This document shows, piece by piece, positions 43,498-51,645 of a stretch of DNA of 64,000 bases. The notes beneath the pieces are model-generated. The model did not search any database. It was given only the letters and a program-made list of their open reading frames with translations, and was not told the DNA's origin. Location: positions 62,001 through 126,000 of the forward strand of contig CANMIH010000012.1 in the NCBI GenBank assembly GCA_947497905.1. Direction: 5' to 3'. The stretch comes from an uncultured Pelagimonas sp. (lineage in GTDB: Bacteria > Pseudomonadota > Alphaproteobacteria > Rhodobacterales > Rhodobacteraceae). Made by a program: the position numbers and the translations under genes. Position 1 is the stretch's first letter. Each line of letters opens with the position of its first letter.

Positions 43498-44292
43498 ATG
43501 CATAAGCTACTGACACAAGACCAGATTGATGCCTATCAGCGCGACGGTGTAGTCCTGATCAAGGGCCTTTGGGCCGATCATGTGGACACTCTGCGCGCCG
43601 GGGTTGAGACCAATATGAAAGAGCCCGGCACCTACGCAGCGGAAAACCTGAAAGCGGGCGAAGGTGGGCGGTTTTTTGACGACTACTGCAACTGGACCCG
43701 TATTCCTGAATTCGAACAGGTGATCCGAGAAAGCGCTGTGGCCGAGGTGGCTGCGGATCTGATGCAATCAAATGGGGTACAGGTGTTCCATGACCATGTT
43801 CTGGTAAAAGAGCCCGGCACTTCCAAACCAACACCCTGGCACCAGGACGGCCCCTATTACTTTGTGGAAGGACAGCAAACCGTGAGCTTCTGGTCGCCGC
43901 TCGATCCTGTGCGCGAAGCCTCATTGCGTTGCGTCGCAGGCTCCCACAAATGGGCGAAACCCGTTTTGCCCACACGCTGGCTGTCTGAGGAAAACTTCTA
44001 CCCGGACGAAGATGCCTATATGCCTGTTCCTGACCCAGACGCCGAGGGCATGACAGTACTAGAGTGGCAGATGGAGCCGGGTGATGCTGTGGCGTTTAAC
44101 TATGGCATCCTTCACGGGGCGCGAGGCAATGACAGCGCGCAACGTCGCCGCGCGTTTTCGCTGCGGTTGGTGGGGGACGATGCCCGATACGTTGAACGCC
44201 CCGGTCGCACGTCGCCCCCCTTTCCTGGCCATGACATGAAAGCGGGCCAGAAACTGCGCGAAGACTGGTTCCCAACCATTTTCCAACGGTAA
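43498..44292 (+). CDS. Phytanoyl-CoA dioxygenase (PhyH) family Fe(II)/2-oxoglutarate oxygenase
   Basis: Soluble protein of 264 residues with the 2-His-1-Asp iron site: H115 and D117 in TPWHQDGPYYF and the distal H206 in NYGILHGARGNDS, followed by the 2-oxoglutarate-binding Arg in RRRAFSLRLVGDD. RCVAGSHKW is typical of PhyH proteins. GAAGGA precedes the ATG at 43498. It is a single-gene unit with its own terminator, divergent from a LysR regulator. Bacterial PhyH proteins hydroxylate small molecules (ectoine, phosphonates, betaines); the substrate here is not evident. Confidence 0.88.
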   Translation: MHKLLTQDQIDAYQRDGVVLIKGLWADHVDTLRAGVETNMKEPGTYAAENLKAGEGGRFFDDYCNWTRIPEFEQVIRESAVAEVAADLMQSNGVQVFHDHVLVKEPGTSKPTPWHQDGPYYFVEGQQTVSFWSPLDPVREASLRCVAGSHKWAKPVLPTRWLSEENFYPDEDAYMPVPDPDAEGMTVLEWQMEPGDAVAFNYGILHGARGNDSAQRRRAFSLRLVGDDARYVERPGRTSPPFPGHDMKAGQKLREDWFPTIFQR

Positions 44293-44297
44293 ACAAC

Positions 44298-44323
44298 AAA
44301 GCCCCGGCAAATGCCGGGGCTTT
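44298..44323. terminator. Intrinsic terminator after phyH
   Basis: AAAGCCCCGGC (44298-44308) / GCCGGGGCTTT (44313-44323), a perfect 11-bp stem with AAAT loop starting 5 bp after the PhyH stop. A-rich and T-rich flanks make it usable on both strands; the convergent SuhB gene ends 43 bp away. Confidence 0.8.
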
Positions 44324-44366
44324 CGTTTGTACGGTCTGCACTAGGTAAGACCAAGGCAGCCCAAAT

Positions 44367-45158
44367 TCAGGTTTCGCGAATGACCTTCGCAAAGGTGCTG
44401 AAGATATCATTGTTGGCGCAAAGCAGGCTGCCGCTTGCAAGCGGATCCTGATCTTCGCGCACACCTTCAATCAAACCACCAGCCTCTTTGACAATCAGAG
44501 CGCCTGCAGCGATGTCCCACAGGTTGAGCTCACGCTCCCAATACCCATCGTAACGGCCCGCGGCCACATAAGCCAAATCTAGAGCGGCAGAGCCAAAGCG
44601 GCGCACTCCGGCACATTCTGGCATCAGACGTGCGAAATCTTTCAAGGTCGCAGGCAAGGTACGCTTCGCGGCAAAAGGCACACCCGTTGCAAATACGGCC
44701 TCGATCATCCGGCGACGACCAGACACGCGCAGACGTTTGGAATCATTCAACCAAGCACCTGTCCCACGCTCAGCGTAGAACATTTCGTCTTTCGCGGCGT
44801 CAAAAACTACACCGGCAACAATCTCGCCCTTGTGCTCAAGCGCAATCGAAACCGCCCAGTGCGGCAGGCCATGCAGAAAGTTCGTGGTGCCATCCAATGG
44901 ATCAACAATCCAACGACGGGTTGGATCTTTGCCCGCAGTTTCACCGGTTTCTTCACCCAGCCAGCCATAGTTGGGGCGTGCGCCCAACAGCTCTTCACGC
45001 AGGATCTGTTCGGCGGCATGGTCGGCCTTCGACACAAAGTCGCCTGCCCCCTTCATGGACACCTGAAGGTTTTCCACCTCGCGGAAGTCCTTGACCAACG
45101 ACCGCCCCGCCTTGCGTGCGGCTTTGATCATAATGTTTAGATTTGCGCTGCCTTGCAT
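44367..45158 (-). CDS. suhB: Inositol monophosphatase family protein (SuhB type)
   Basis: Soluble Mg-dependent phosphatase of 263 residues. WIVDPLDGTTNFLHGLPHWA carries the metal-binding DPxDGT motif and WDIAAGALIVKEAGG the second family signature. The N-terminus SANLNIMIKAARKAGRSLVK and overall length match SuhB-type inositol-1-monophosphatases. AGAGGG precedes the ATG at 45158. It is convergent with the PhyH gene across a terminator. Homologues also act in rRNA transcription and in cell-surface traits, so the physiological role may not be inositol metabolism alone. Confidence 0.88.
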   Translation of the reverse strand: MQGSANLNIMIKAARKAGRSLVKDFREVENLQVSMKGAGDFVSKADHAAEQILREELLGARPNYGWLGEETGETAGKDPTRRWIVDPLDGTTNFLHGLPHWAVSIALEHKGEIVAGVVFDAAKDEMFYAERGTGAWLNDSKRLRVSGRRRMIEAVFATGVPFAAKRTLPATLKDFARLMPECAGVRRFGSAALDLAYVAAGRYDGYWERELNLWDIAAGALIVKEAGGLIEGVREDQDPLASGSLLCANNDIFSTFAKVIRET

Positions 45159-45196
45159 CTCTGGCCCTCTAGCCCGAAGCTACCAAAATAAGGAAT

Positions 45197-45218
45197 AGGC
45201 CGCGCGTATACGCGGCCT
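45197..45218. terminator. Hairpin after the small secreted protein gene
   Basis: AGGCCGCG (45197-45204) / CGCGGCCT (45211-45218) with a 6-nt loop, 27 bp past the stop of the 101-residue exported protein and upstream of SuhB. No strong T-run on the minus strand, so termination may be partial. Confidence 0.5.
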
Positions 45219-45244
45219 TTACGGAAATGCCAAGCACATAAGGC

Positions 45245-45550
45245 TTAACGATAGACAACGCCTTTTTCACCAACAGGCGCATAGGTGCGAGGCGTGCTTG
45301 CCCGGCGGCGTTTGACACTGCCATGATCGACATAGGCGCCAGCATTTGGCTCTCCACAGCAGATCACACCACCCATAGTGACAGGCTGCAGACCTGCCGG
45401 GCAGAAGTTTGGTGCACTGTAGGAGTGAACCAACGTGTTTGAGTTGGGGTTGTTTGTACCATCCCCCATATACATGTCGCCCCAGGCAAAAGCCGCGCTA
45501 CCTGACAAGGTCAGTGCTGCGGTGATTGCGAATGTCCGGAAAATACCCAT
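45245..45550 (-). CDS. Small exported protein of unknown function
   Basis: Not recognised. It is 101 residues long with a clear signal peptide (RTFAITAALTLSGSAAFAWG). The mature part is about 80 residues with three Cys (NFCPAGLQPV and GGVICCGEPN), consistent with a disulfide-bonded periplasmic or surface protein, and a basic C-terminal stretch (VKRRRASTPRTYAPVG). AGGGGACG precedes the ATG at 45550, supporting translation. It stands alone, with its own trailing hairpin, upstream of SuhB on the same strand. Confidence 0.7.
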   Translation of the reverse strand: MGIFRTFAITAALTLSGSAAFAWGDMYMGDGTNNPNSNTLVHSYSAPNFCPAGLQPVTMGGVICCGEPNAGAYVDHGSVKRRRASTPRTYAPVGEKGVVYR

Positions 45551-45668
45551 AACGTCCCCTGCTTACATGGCGAAAACCTTGTTGGACAGGCTAACACCCT
45601 CACACGCCAAGTCAATTTTTTCCTTGGCTCAACATCACAGATTAATTGGGCTCTGTGCCTTTTCTGAC

Positions 45669-45962
45669 TTAGGTCGGATCCGAAGGGCCTTCCTCATTCC
45701 AATAATCGCCCATTGCAACAATACACGACCGGCCTGAGGCATAGGTCAAAACCATGGTCCAGCCCCCACGCGCATCGGTCCAAATCTCCATCATTTCCTC
45801 GGGACTGCGCAGGCCGGTAGCACGGCGCGTCGTACCAAGTTGCTGTGTCAAACGCTGTTTCATCTGGTCAGATGGCGCACAGAGTACTTCGGCAATCGGG
45901 CTATTGGCCATGGCTGGGCCACAGAGCAATCCGGCGATGAGGAAGAAAGCTTTCATATCCAT
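45669..45962 (-). CDS. Small periplasmic protein of unknown function
   Basis: Not recognised. It is 97 residues long with a signal peptide (MKAFFLIAGLLCGPAMANSP) and a mature part with two Cys (EVLCAPSD and GRSCIVAMGDYW) and the segment SPEEMMEIWTDARGGWTMVL. The composition looks like a small periplasmic domain of the kind common in this group. The start may be the ATG at 45962 or the one at 45956; neither has a clear Shine-Dalgarno. It is followed by the other small exported protein in the same direction, 118 bp away. Confidence 0.65.
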   Translation of the reverse strand: MDMKAFFLIAGLLCGPAMANSPIAEVLCAPSDQMKQRLTQQLGTTRRATGLRSPEEMMEIWTDARGGWTMVLTYASGRSCIVAMGDYWNEEGPSDPT

Positions 45963-46106
45963 CGTGTAACAGATTCATGACAAATTTTCCACGCTGAAGA
46001 TCTGAAACACATTCACACGGACGATCACAGACGCTTGAGCCGGGCTTACGCGACTCAGCGTTTCAGCGCATTTTCAATCCAGCCAATCGAAAGCAGGAGC
46101 CGAGCC

Positions 46107-46577
46107 ATGACCATTTCAAAACCGTCGACACGCCGTCAGTTCATGAGCGCACTGCTTGCGGCCCCCGCTGTGATGGCTGCGCCCCGGCTGGCCTTGGCCC
46201 GGGAACCCGAAGTTTTTGCGGCGAACGGCTACGCAATCGGGGGCATTGATCCGGTCGCATATTTCACCAAAAGCGCTCCCGTCGCAGGTTCAAACGCGCA
46301 CCGCCTCATGTGGCGCGGGGCAACCTGGCGGTTTGAAACCGCAGACAACGCCGCACGGTTTGAAGCCGACCCAACCGCGTTTGCCCCGCTGTTTGGCGGA
46401 TATTGTGCCTACGCTGCATCTTTGGGCTACCTCGCTCCTACCCGCCCCGAAGCCTGGACCGTCTACCAAAACAGACTGTACCTGAATGCCAACCTGCGCG
46501 CCCGCGAGCTCTGGCTTCAGGATGTCCCCGGCAATATTGCCAAAGGCTTAGCCAACTGGCCTGCGGTTTTGGGCTGA
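46107..46577 (+). CDS. YHS-domain protein with Tat signal
   Basis: Exported protein of 156 residues. Twin-arginine signal: STRRQFMSALLAAPAVMAAP, so it is translocated folded. The mature part has a YHS-like core: GYAIGGIDPVAYFTKSAPVA, then MWRGATWRFETADNAARFEA and GGYCAYAASLGYLAP. YHS-type domains are often found next to metal-handling or redox proteins. AGGAG precedes the ATG at 46107; the longer open frame upstream adds no signal-like sequence. It is convergent with the sugar kinase gene. The bound ligand, if any, is unknown. Confidence 0.82.
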   Translation: MTISKPSTRRQFMSALLAAPAVMAAPRLALAREPEVFAANGYAIGGIDPVAYFTKSAPVAGSNAHRLMWRGATWRFETADNAARFEADPTAFAPLFGGYCAYAASLGYLAPTRPEAWTVYQNRLYLNANLRARELWLQDVPGNIAKGLANWPAVLG

Positions 46578-46599
46578 CCTGCGCTCACAAGAAAAAGGC

Positions 46600-47520
46600 C
46601 TACTCAGGGATGATTGCACCGCGGGCAGAGATTACTTTGGCCGCGAGATTGTGACCCGTTTCCAATGCAATCTGAGTGGTCTCACCTTTGAGATAGGCCG
46701 CAAGATAACCCGCATTAAAGCTGTCACCCGCCGCAGTACTATCAACAACTTTGGAAACAGCCTGAAGGTCTTGTGGCGTTGCCTCGCCCGACAAATCCAG
46801 GGGGCCTTCCGGGCCTCTCTTCAGCGCGCCCCGTGATACGCCAAACCGAGACAATCGGGCCAATACCGCAGCCTCATTCGCGTCTCCAAACAATTCCATT
46901 TCATCATCCACTGACGGGAGCGCAATGTCTGCCGCGCGCCACATCTGTTCATTGATGTCCTGCGCAATGTCCCGGCTTTCCCAAAGACGCGGTCGATAGT
47001 TGCTATCATAGGCGAAAACGCCCCCTCGGCCACGGAACTCAGCGATAAAATCAATGAGCCGCTGCCGGACCTTGGGCGGCAAAATTGCCATAGTGATTCC
47101 GGACAGATAGATCAAATCCGCCCCTGACATATCCGACGGCGACACCAAGCAGGGCTCCGAAAACAGCGAGCGCGCTGCCGAGTTTGAGCGCCAGTATGAA
47201 AAGCTGCGCTCTCCAAATTCATCTGTATCGATCGCATAAAGACCAGGCATCAGATCAGGTCGTGTTTCAACAAGCGAAACATCCAGCCCATGATCCTTTA
47301 GCGCGTTTTCAATTTTGGAAGAATATGGGTCCCGCCCTAGGGCAGTGACGTAAGAAATATCAATGGCTTCCCCACGCAGCAGACGCCCCAGATACACGGC
47401 CGTATTATAGGTATCCCCGGCAACGCCAAGCTGCGGGGTCCCCCCGAGAGCGTTGGACAGTTCAATCATAACTTCACCGACACAACACACGCGCCGCGTC
47501 GTCGCTTTGCCTTTTTGCAC
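46600..47520 (-). CDS. kdgK: PfkB-family sugar kinase, probable 2-keto-3-deoxygluconate kinase
   Basis: Ribokinase-like kinase of 306 residues. The N-terminus RRVCCVGEVMIELSNALGG and the C-terminal ATP/anion-hole motif DSTAAGDSFNAGYLAAYL, with the catalytic Asp in GDSF, define the family. GLYAIDTDEFGERSFSYWRS is the substrate-lid segment seen in KDG kinases. The start is a GTG at 47520 that overlaps the GntR stop by one base, with GGAG 7 nt upstream. It forms an operon with the FadR-type GntR regulator, controlled by two palindromic operators. KDG phosphorylation to KDPG (Entner-Doudoroff route) is the likely role. Confidence 0.8.
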   Translation of the reverse strand: MQKGKATTRRVCCVGEVMIELSNALGGTPQLGVAGDTYNTAVYLGRLLRGEAIDISYVTALGRDPYSSKIENALKDHGLDVSLVETRPDLMPGLYAIDTDEFGERSFSYWRSNSAARSLFSEPCLVSPSDMSGADLIYLSGITMAILPPKVRQRLIDFIAEFRGRGGVFAYDSNYRPRLWESRDIAQDINEQMWRAADIALPSVDDEMELFGDANEAAVLARLSRFGVSRGALKRGPEGPLDLSGEATPQDLQAVSKVVDSTAAGDSFNAGYLAAYLKGETTQIALETGHNLAAKVISARGAIIPE

Positions 47521-48227
47521 TAGAGGTCTCCAAATGTTTCTTTGACCTGCAACCATGCCTCGGACAGATGCGCACGAAGCGCGGCTTCTGCTGCGTCTGG
47601 ATCGCGCATGAGAATGGCTTCAAAGATTGCAAGGTGAGATTGATAATTCAGTTCATTCCGCTCCGGGAGCCGGGGCATTTTTGACCAATGCGGTGCCAGC
47701 CATGAGGTGTAGGCCCGATGGAGAGCTGGCAGTGTCGGATTGCCCGGGATTTGATAGAGAACACGATGAAACTCGGTGTCGGTCAGATAGAAAGCGTCAC
47801 TATCCTCGACGGTTTCCTGGTTGGCGTCGAGGGCCGCTTTTAATGCTGCGATGTCAGATTTGCCTGCGTTTTTCGCGGCTTCACGCACCAACATCGCTTC
47901 AATCATGATGCGGGTGTCAAAGAGATTTTTGACACCACCCTGTTCCTGCAAAAGACAGGTCACAATGCTTTCCAGGGCCCCAAAAGCGGTGTCATATCCG
48001 GGTTTGCGCACCACCGGGCGGTGGCGCGGACGCGTCTCGATGAGACCTTTGTTCGATAATGTTGCCACGGCCTCACGCACTACGGCACGGCTTAGACCAA
48101 ACTGCTCCATCAGATCGCGTTCAGCCGGTAGGGTCTGCCCATCTTTGAGTTCACCGGTTTGAATGCTCAACGCAATCCGGCGCACCATGACATCTGCTGC
48201 GCGCCCGGTGTCTTCCTCATCCGACAT
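47520..48227 (-). CDS. GntR family transcriptional regulator, FadR/FCD subgroup
   Basis: Regulator of 235 residues with an N-terminal winged HTH (DGQTLPAERDLMEQFGLSRA, then VREAVATLSNKGLIETRP) and a C-terminal all-helical FCD ligand domain. Metal-binding His residues appear in TDTEFHRVLYQIPGN and NYQSHLAIFEAI. The ATG at 48227 has AAAGG upstream. It leads an operon with the sugar kinase. Two perfect TTTGGTC-N-GACCAAA palindromes lie 77 and 141 bp before it, the binding pattern of FadR-type dimers, so the operon is probably autorepressed and induced by a sugar-acid metabolite such as KDG. Confidence 0.88.
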   Translation of the reverse strand: MSDEEDTGRAADVMVRRIALSIQTGELKDGQTLPAERDLMEQFGLSRAVVREAVATLSNKGLIETRPRHRPVVRKPGYDTAFGALESIVTCLLQEQGGVKNLFDTRIMIEAMLVREAAKNAGKSDIAALKAALDANQETVEDSDAFYLTDTEFHRVLYQIPGNPTLPALHRAYTSWLAPHWSKMPRLPERNELNYQSHLAIFEAILMRDPDAAEAALRAHLSEAWLQVKETFGDL

Positions 48228-48303
48228 CTGACGACCTTTCCGCAAGCAATGCCTGTCCCAGCTCGACAAGCGTCTTTCCCAAGGGAGTGTTCATTTCTCT
48301 ATA

Positions 48304-48318
48304 TTTGGTCAGACCAAA
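48304..48318. promoter_or_regulatory. GntR (FadR-type) operator 1
   Basis: TTTGGTC-A-GACCAAA, perfect 7-1-7 palindrome, 77 bp upstream of the GntR start. Same sequence as operator 2 except the central base. Confidence 0.75.
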
Positions 48319-48367
48319 AAATGCAAGCAAATTGACAATCTCGCGACACTTCAACCTTAAGCTCAAC

Positions 48368-48382
48368 TTTGGTCCGACCAAA
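48368..48382. promoter_or_regulatory. GntR (FadR-type) operator 2
   Basis: TTTGGTC-C-GACCAAA, perfect 7-1-7 palindrome. The centre is 64 bp from operator 1 (about six helical turns), suitable for cooperative or looped repression. Confidence 0.75.
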
Positions 48383-48757
48383 ATTCACGGGCGAAGCCCA
48401 AACCGAGACCCCTTCAATGCCAATTCACTGATGAGGATCGTTAGGGAGATACACAATTGGAAGGGATGGTAGCTTCAACGCCAAAGTCTCTAGATGGGTC
48501 CGCCTGCATCACTGGCCCGATCATCTAAAAGAGGCCCCCGTGCTTTCGTTGAAGGCAAGGCCAGAGTATTTCAAGACTCTGGTTGCCAACGACGCCTCAC
48601 AACAGGCGCAACTATTGGCTAAAAGGGGGCCGTTTAATCAGCCTCCCGGCCTTTACGAGCCGGTGCGCGGCAAGCGCGGCCCCCAAAAAATCATCGATCT
48701 TTCGCACGGGGCGACACCCCGCTGACTCTAGATCAGATTTCAATATCTCGGATACGG
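48383..48757. other. Intergenic region without a supported gene
   Basis: About 375 bp between the GntR operators and the end of the phosphatase gene. An open frame at 48540-48725 has no recognisable domain and no good ribosome site, so it is not called. A short stem CGGGG/CCCCG at 48707-48721 lies 36 bp past the phosphatase stop but lacks a T-run. Confidence 0.4.
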
Positions 48758-49594
48758 CTATCCCCCAAGAAACACATCGCCTTTCATTGTCTCCGGAATC
48801 TCCGCCCCCAGAAGGTTGAGAATGGTTGGAGCCAGCTGTCGTTGATCCAGCAAGATGTCCTCTTCCACACCCTCTGCTGCGCCAAAGTAATACAGGGCGA
48901 AATCACGCTGGGTTTCTGAGTTGCCGCCGTGGTGGCCACGCTCATTTTGACCATGATCTGCGGTCACAATCACTTCGTAGCCGTCACGGCACCAGCGGGT
49001 GATGTATTGCGCAAGCTTCTCATCGAGATGGAAAATCGCCTGATCCATTTCCTGACATTCATGGCAGAACCGGTGCCCCATGCTGTCGAGGGTGCAGGTG
49101 TGCAAGATGCCGTAATCAATGCCAAATCGCTGGGTCAGCATGGTCAGGGTCGCAAACAGATCCGCATCCGCCGGCGTGGCCTGGTTGATCAGATTGTACC
49201 CGGTCATGGTATGAAACCGGCCATGGTTGATGGTAGCGTTATCTGGCTCGTCATATTCGAGATCCATCACCGGATCGAAAGGCGCACGGTTGAAAAACTC
49301 GGACCAATAGGAATGGGTCACCGCGCCGGTCACGCCGCCGGCCTTGCGGGTTTCGCTAAAGATATCAGGCATATCCACGCGGAACACATTGTCATTGCCG
49401 GTCACCCCATGCACTGCAGGGGCAACGCCTGTATGGATAGAGGCATAGCAGCTTGCCGAGGTCGAGGGCAGCACCGCCCGCATCTTCCATTTGCGCGCCT
49501 CGCCGGATTCAACCCAGCCTTCGAGATTGCCAAACAGCGGCCAATTGCGCCACGGCACCCCATCCAGAACGATCAGGAGTAGTTTGTTTTTCAT
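48758..49594 (-). CDS. Alkaline phosphatase superfamily protein (nucleotide pyrophosphatase/phosphodiesterase type)
   Basis: Predicted cytosolic metalloenzyme of 278 residues. LLLIVLDGVPWRNWPLFGNL provides the first metal-binding Asp, VLPSTSASCYASIHTGVAPA the nucleophile region, and VIVTADHGQNERGHHGGNSE the second metal cluster (D-H-x-x-N-x-x-x-H). The short length and lack of a signal peptide set it apart from secreted phosphatases; some relatives act on phosphonates or nucleotides. AGGAAA precedes the ATG at 49594. It stands alone between the GntR/kinase and metal-transport units. The substrate is unknown. Confidence 0.8.
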   Translation of the reverse strand: MKNKLLLIVLDGVPWRNWPLFGNLEGWVESGEARKWKMRAVLPSTSASCYASIHTGVAPAVHGVTGNDNVFRVDMPDIFSETRKAGGVTGAVTHSYWSEFFNRAPFDPVMDLEYDEPDNATINHGRFHTMTGYNLINQATPADADLFATLTMLTQRFGIDYGILHTCTLDSMGHRFCHECQEMDQAIFHLDEKLAQYITRWCRDGYEVIVTADHGQNERGHHGGNSETQRDFALYYFGAAEGVEEDILLDQRQLAPTILNLLGAEIPETMKGDVFLGG

Positions 49595-49951
49595 CGCTCA
49601 GTTTCCTGCGCTTTTCGTCGTTGCAGATCACCGGCAGCCGAAAGAGCCGGCACTTTTCAGTTTGACACAACGGAAATTCATATCCTGTGCGAACCGCGCC
49701 ATAGCGCGGAGTTTTGCCAGAATGCAATCTCCAGATTTGGTCTAGACGGACAATATCGCAGGACAGAAAATTCGCTGAACAATCCACGGCACGTAATGTC
49801 GGAATTGGCCAGATTTCGTCCAGGACAGTTCGAAAATTTTGTTCCGTACGCGAAGGTTCTGACCATGCACGCGAGATGCAAGTTTACGAACGCAAATTGA
49901 GATGCTCCGAAGTAATAATCCGAGCATCTCAAGCCGCCAAACCGTTTTCAG
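49595..49951. other. Intergenic region between phosphatase and sit operon
   Basis: 357 bp without a supported coding sequence. It contains the terminator of the metal-transport operon at its right end and must contain the promoter of the phosphatase gene; no clear operator was seen. Confidence 0.45.
49897..49932 (-). terminator. Terminator of the metal ABC transporter operon
   Basis: TTGAGATGCTC (49897-49907) / GAGCATCTCAA (49922-49932), perfect 11-bp arms with a 14-nt loop, 19 bp past the last stop codon of the operon. Read on the minus strand a short TTT follows, so termination is likely though not textbook. Confidence 0.6.
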
Positions 49952-50785
49952 TCACACCATGTTTGACGTGCGTCGTGTCAAAATTGACCTCCGCACAAAG
50001 GCCAGAATAAACAGCGCTGTCAGGATCAATACGATTGTAGGGGCCGGCGCGCTATCAAGATGGAAGCTGAGAAACACGCCCCCTAACATAGACGCCATAC
50101 AAACGCACACTGCGACAACCAGCATCAGATCAAAGCGCCGCACCACAAGAAAGGCTATGGCTCCCGGTGTGATCAACAAGCCAACGGCCAAGATGAGACC
50201 TGTTGCGGAGAGCGTGGCAACGATCGTCAACGACAGGATGGCCAATAGCCCATAGTGCAACATCGCGACTGGCAGACCAGTTACTCTGGCTTGAGCGGGG
50301 TCAAAGGCGTGCAACATGAAGTCTTTCCACTTCAACATCAGAACCAGCGAGACACCGGCGGAGATAACGCCCGCAGTCCATAGATCCTCAGATCCCACGC
50401 CAAGCATGTTACCAAAGAGAATGTGGTCGAGGTGCACATTTGTCTGGAGCCCAACATACAGCACGAAGCCCAGCCCAAACATGCCCGAGAACACAACGCC
50501 CATCACTGTATCCTGTTTCACCCGGCTATTTTCAGCCAAATACCCAGTCGCGACTGCGGTCAACATCCCAGCCACAAAGGCGCCGATAATCAGCGGAATT
50601 CCCAGAATATAGGCCAGAACAATTCCCGGCAGCACGGCATGACTGACGGCATCGCCCATCAACGCCCAGCCCTTGAGCACCAGAAAACAAGACAACAGAG
50701 CTGTTGGAACAGACACAATCGCCGCAATCCAGAAGGCGTGTTGCATGAAACCCAGCTGGAATGGCATCAACCAAAAATCCATCAT
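49952..50785 (-). CDS. sitD: Mn/Zn/Fe ABC transporter permease 2
   Basis: Inner-membrane permease of 277 residues of the ABC-3 (ZnuB/SitCD/MntB) family with about eight hydrophobic helices. LKGWALMGDAVSHAVLPGIV is the conserved family segment near the N-terminus and GLILAVGLLITPGAIAFLVV the C-terminal one. Its start overlaps the first permease gene as ATGA. It is the last gene of an order binding protein, ATPase, permease, permease that matches sitABCD. Metal preference is deduced from the divergent Mur-like regulator; the gene symbol is by analogy. Confidence 0.85.
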   Translation of the reverse strand: MMDFWLMPFQLGFMQHAFWIAAIVSVPTALLSCFLVLKGWALMGDAVSHAVLPGIVLAYILGIPLIIGAFVAGMLTAVATGYLAENSRVKQDTVMGVVFSGMFGLGFVLYVGLQTNVHLDHILFGNMLGVGSEDLWTAGVISAGVSLVLMLKWKDFMLHAFDPAQARVTGLPVAMLHYGLLAILSLTIVATLSATGLILAVGLLITPGAIAFLVVRRFDLMLVVAVCVCMASMLGGVFLSFHLDSAPAPTIVLILTALFILAFVRRSILTRRTSNMV

Positions 50786-51645
50786 TGTGCCTCTCCCACT
50801 GCCACAGCTTCGGCCGCTCGTCGTTTAGAGGCCAGCAACCCATGCTTCGGGGCGAAAATGAACGCCACTAGGAAAAAAACGGTCTGGAGTAAGACGATTA
50901 CACCGCCGGTCGCCCCATCAAGGAAATAGCTGATGTACGCACCAAGAAAACTTGTCACGGCCCCGATCCCTACGGATGTCGCAATCAACCGTGGAAAGCG
51001 ATCGCAAAGCAAATAGGCTGTGGCGCCCGGTGTCACCACCATCGCGATCACCAAAAAGGCACCAACCGTCTGCATCGCGGCCACCACACAGGCGGACAAC
51101 AACATGAAGAACACAGCTTTCAACAGTCCAGGCCGCAATCCGATGGACCGCGCGTGGTTTTCGTCGAAAAAGACCACCATCAAATCTTTCCATTTGAGCA
51201 GCATCACCGTCAGCGACACAAAACCGATTATCACGAGCTGCAGCGTATCCTCTGGTGTGATCGCGAGAATATTGCCCATCGTGATGGTCTGAATGGAGAC
51301 CGACATCGGATTGACGGAGGCCATAAACAGCCCCAGACCAAAAAACGACGTGAAAATGATGCCGATGATGACATCAACTTTTAAGCCTGAACGATCCGAC
51401 AGAAACAGCATCGCCGCCGCCGCCAACCCGCCTGAGAAAAACGCCCCAAGCGCGAAGGGCAGCCCGAGCACATAGGCCCCCGCCACACCCGGCACCACAG
51501 AATGCGCAAGCGCATCGCCAATCAGCGACCAGCCTTTGAGCATGAGGTAAGATGAGAGAAAGGCGCAGACCCCTCCAACCAGGGCGGACACCCACATGGC
51601 GTTGGTCATGTAGCCATAAGTGAAAGGCTCGAGTAGCGCGCTCAT
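50782..51645 (-). CDS. sitC: Mn/Zn/Fe ABC transporter permease 1
   Basis: Inner-membrane ABC-3 family permease of 287 residues. [20 protein letters not shown] and [20 protein letters not shown] are the two conserved segments, closely parallel to those of the second permease, so the two form a heterodimeric channel. The ATG at 51645 overlaps the ATPase stop by the ATGA arrangement. Confidence 0.86.
   Translation of the reverse strand: MSALLEPFTYGYMTNAMWVSALVGGVCAFLSSYLMLKGWSLIGDALAHSVVPGVAGAYVLGLPFALGAFFSGGLAAAAMLFLSDRSGLKVDVIIGIIFTSFFGLGLFMASVNPMSVSIQTITMGNILAITPEDTLQLVIIGFVSLTVMLLKWKDLMVVFFDENHARSIGLRPGLLKAVFFMLLSACVVAAMQTVGAFLVIAMVVTPGATAYLLCDRFPRLIATSVGIGAVTSFLGAYISYFLDGATGGVIVLLQTVFFLVAFIFAPKHGLLASKRRAAEAVAVGEAQ

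Noticed and set aside
48540-48725. 61-codon frame upstream of the phosphatase end
   Set aside because: No ribosome site, signal peptide or domain; composition does not resemble the neighbours strongly enough to call a gene.
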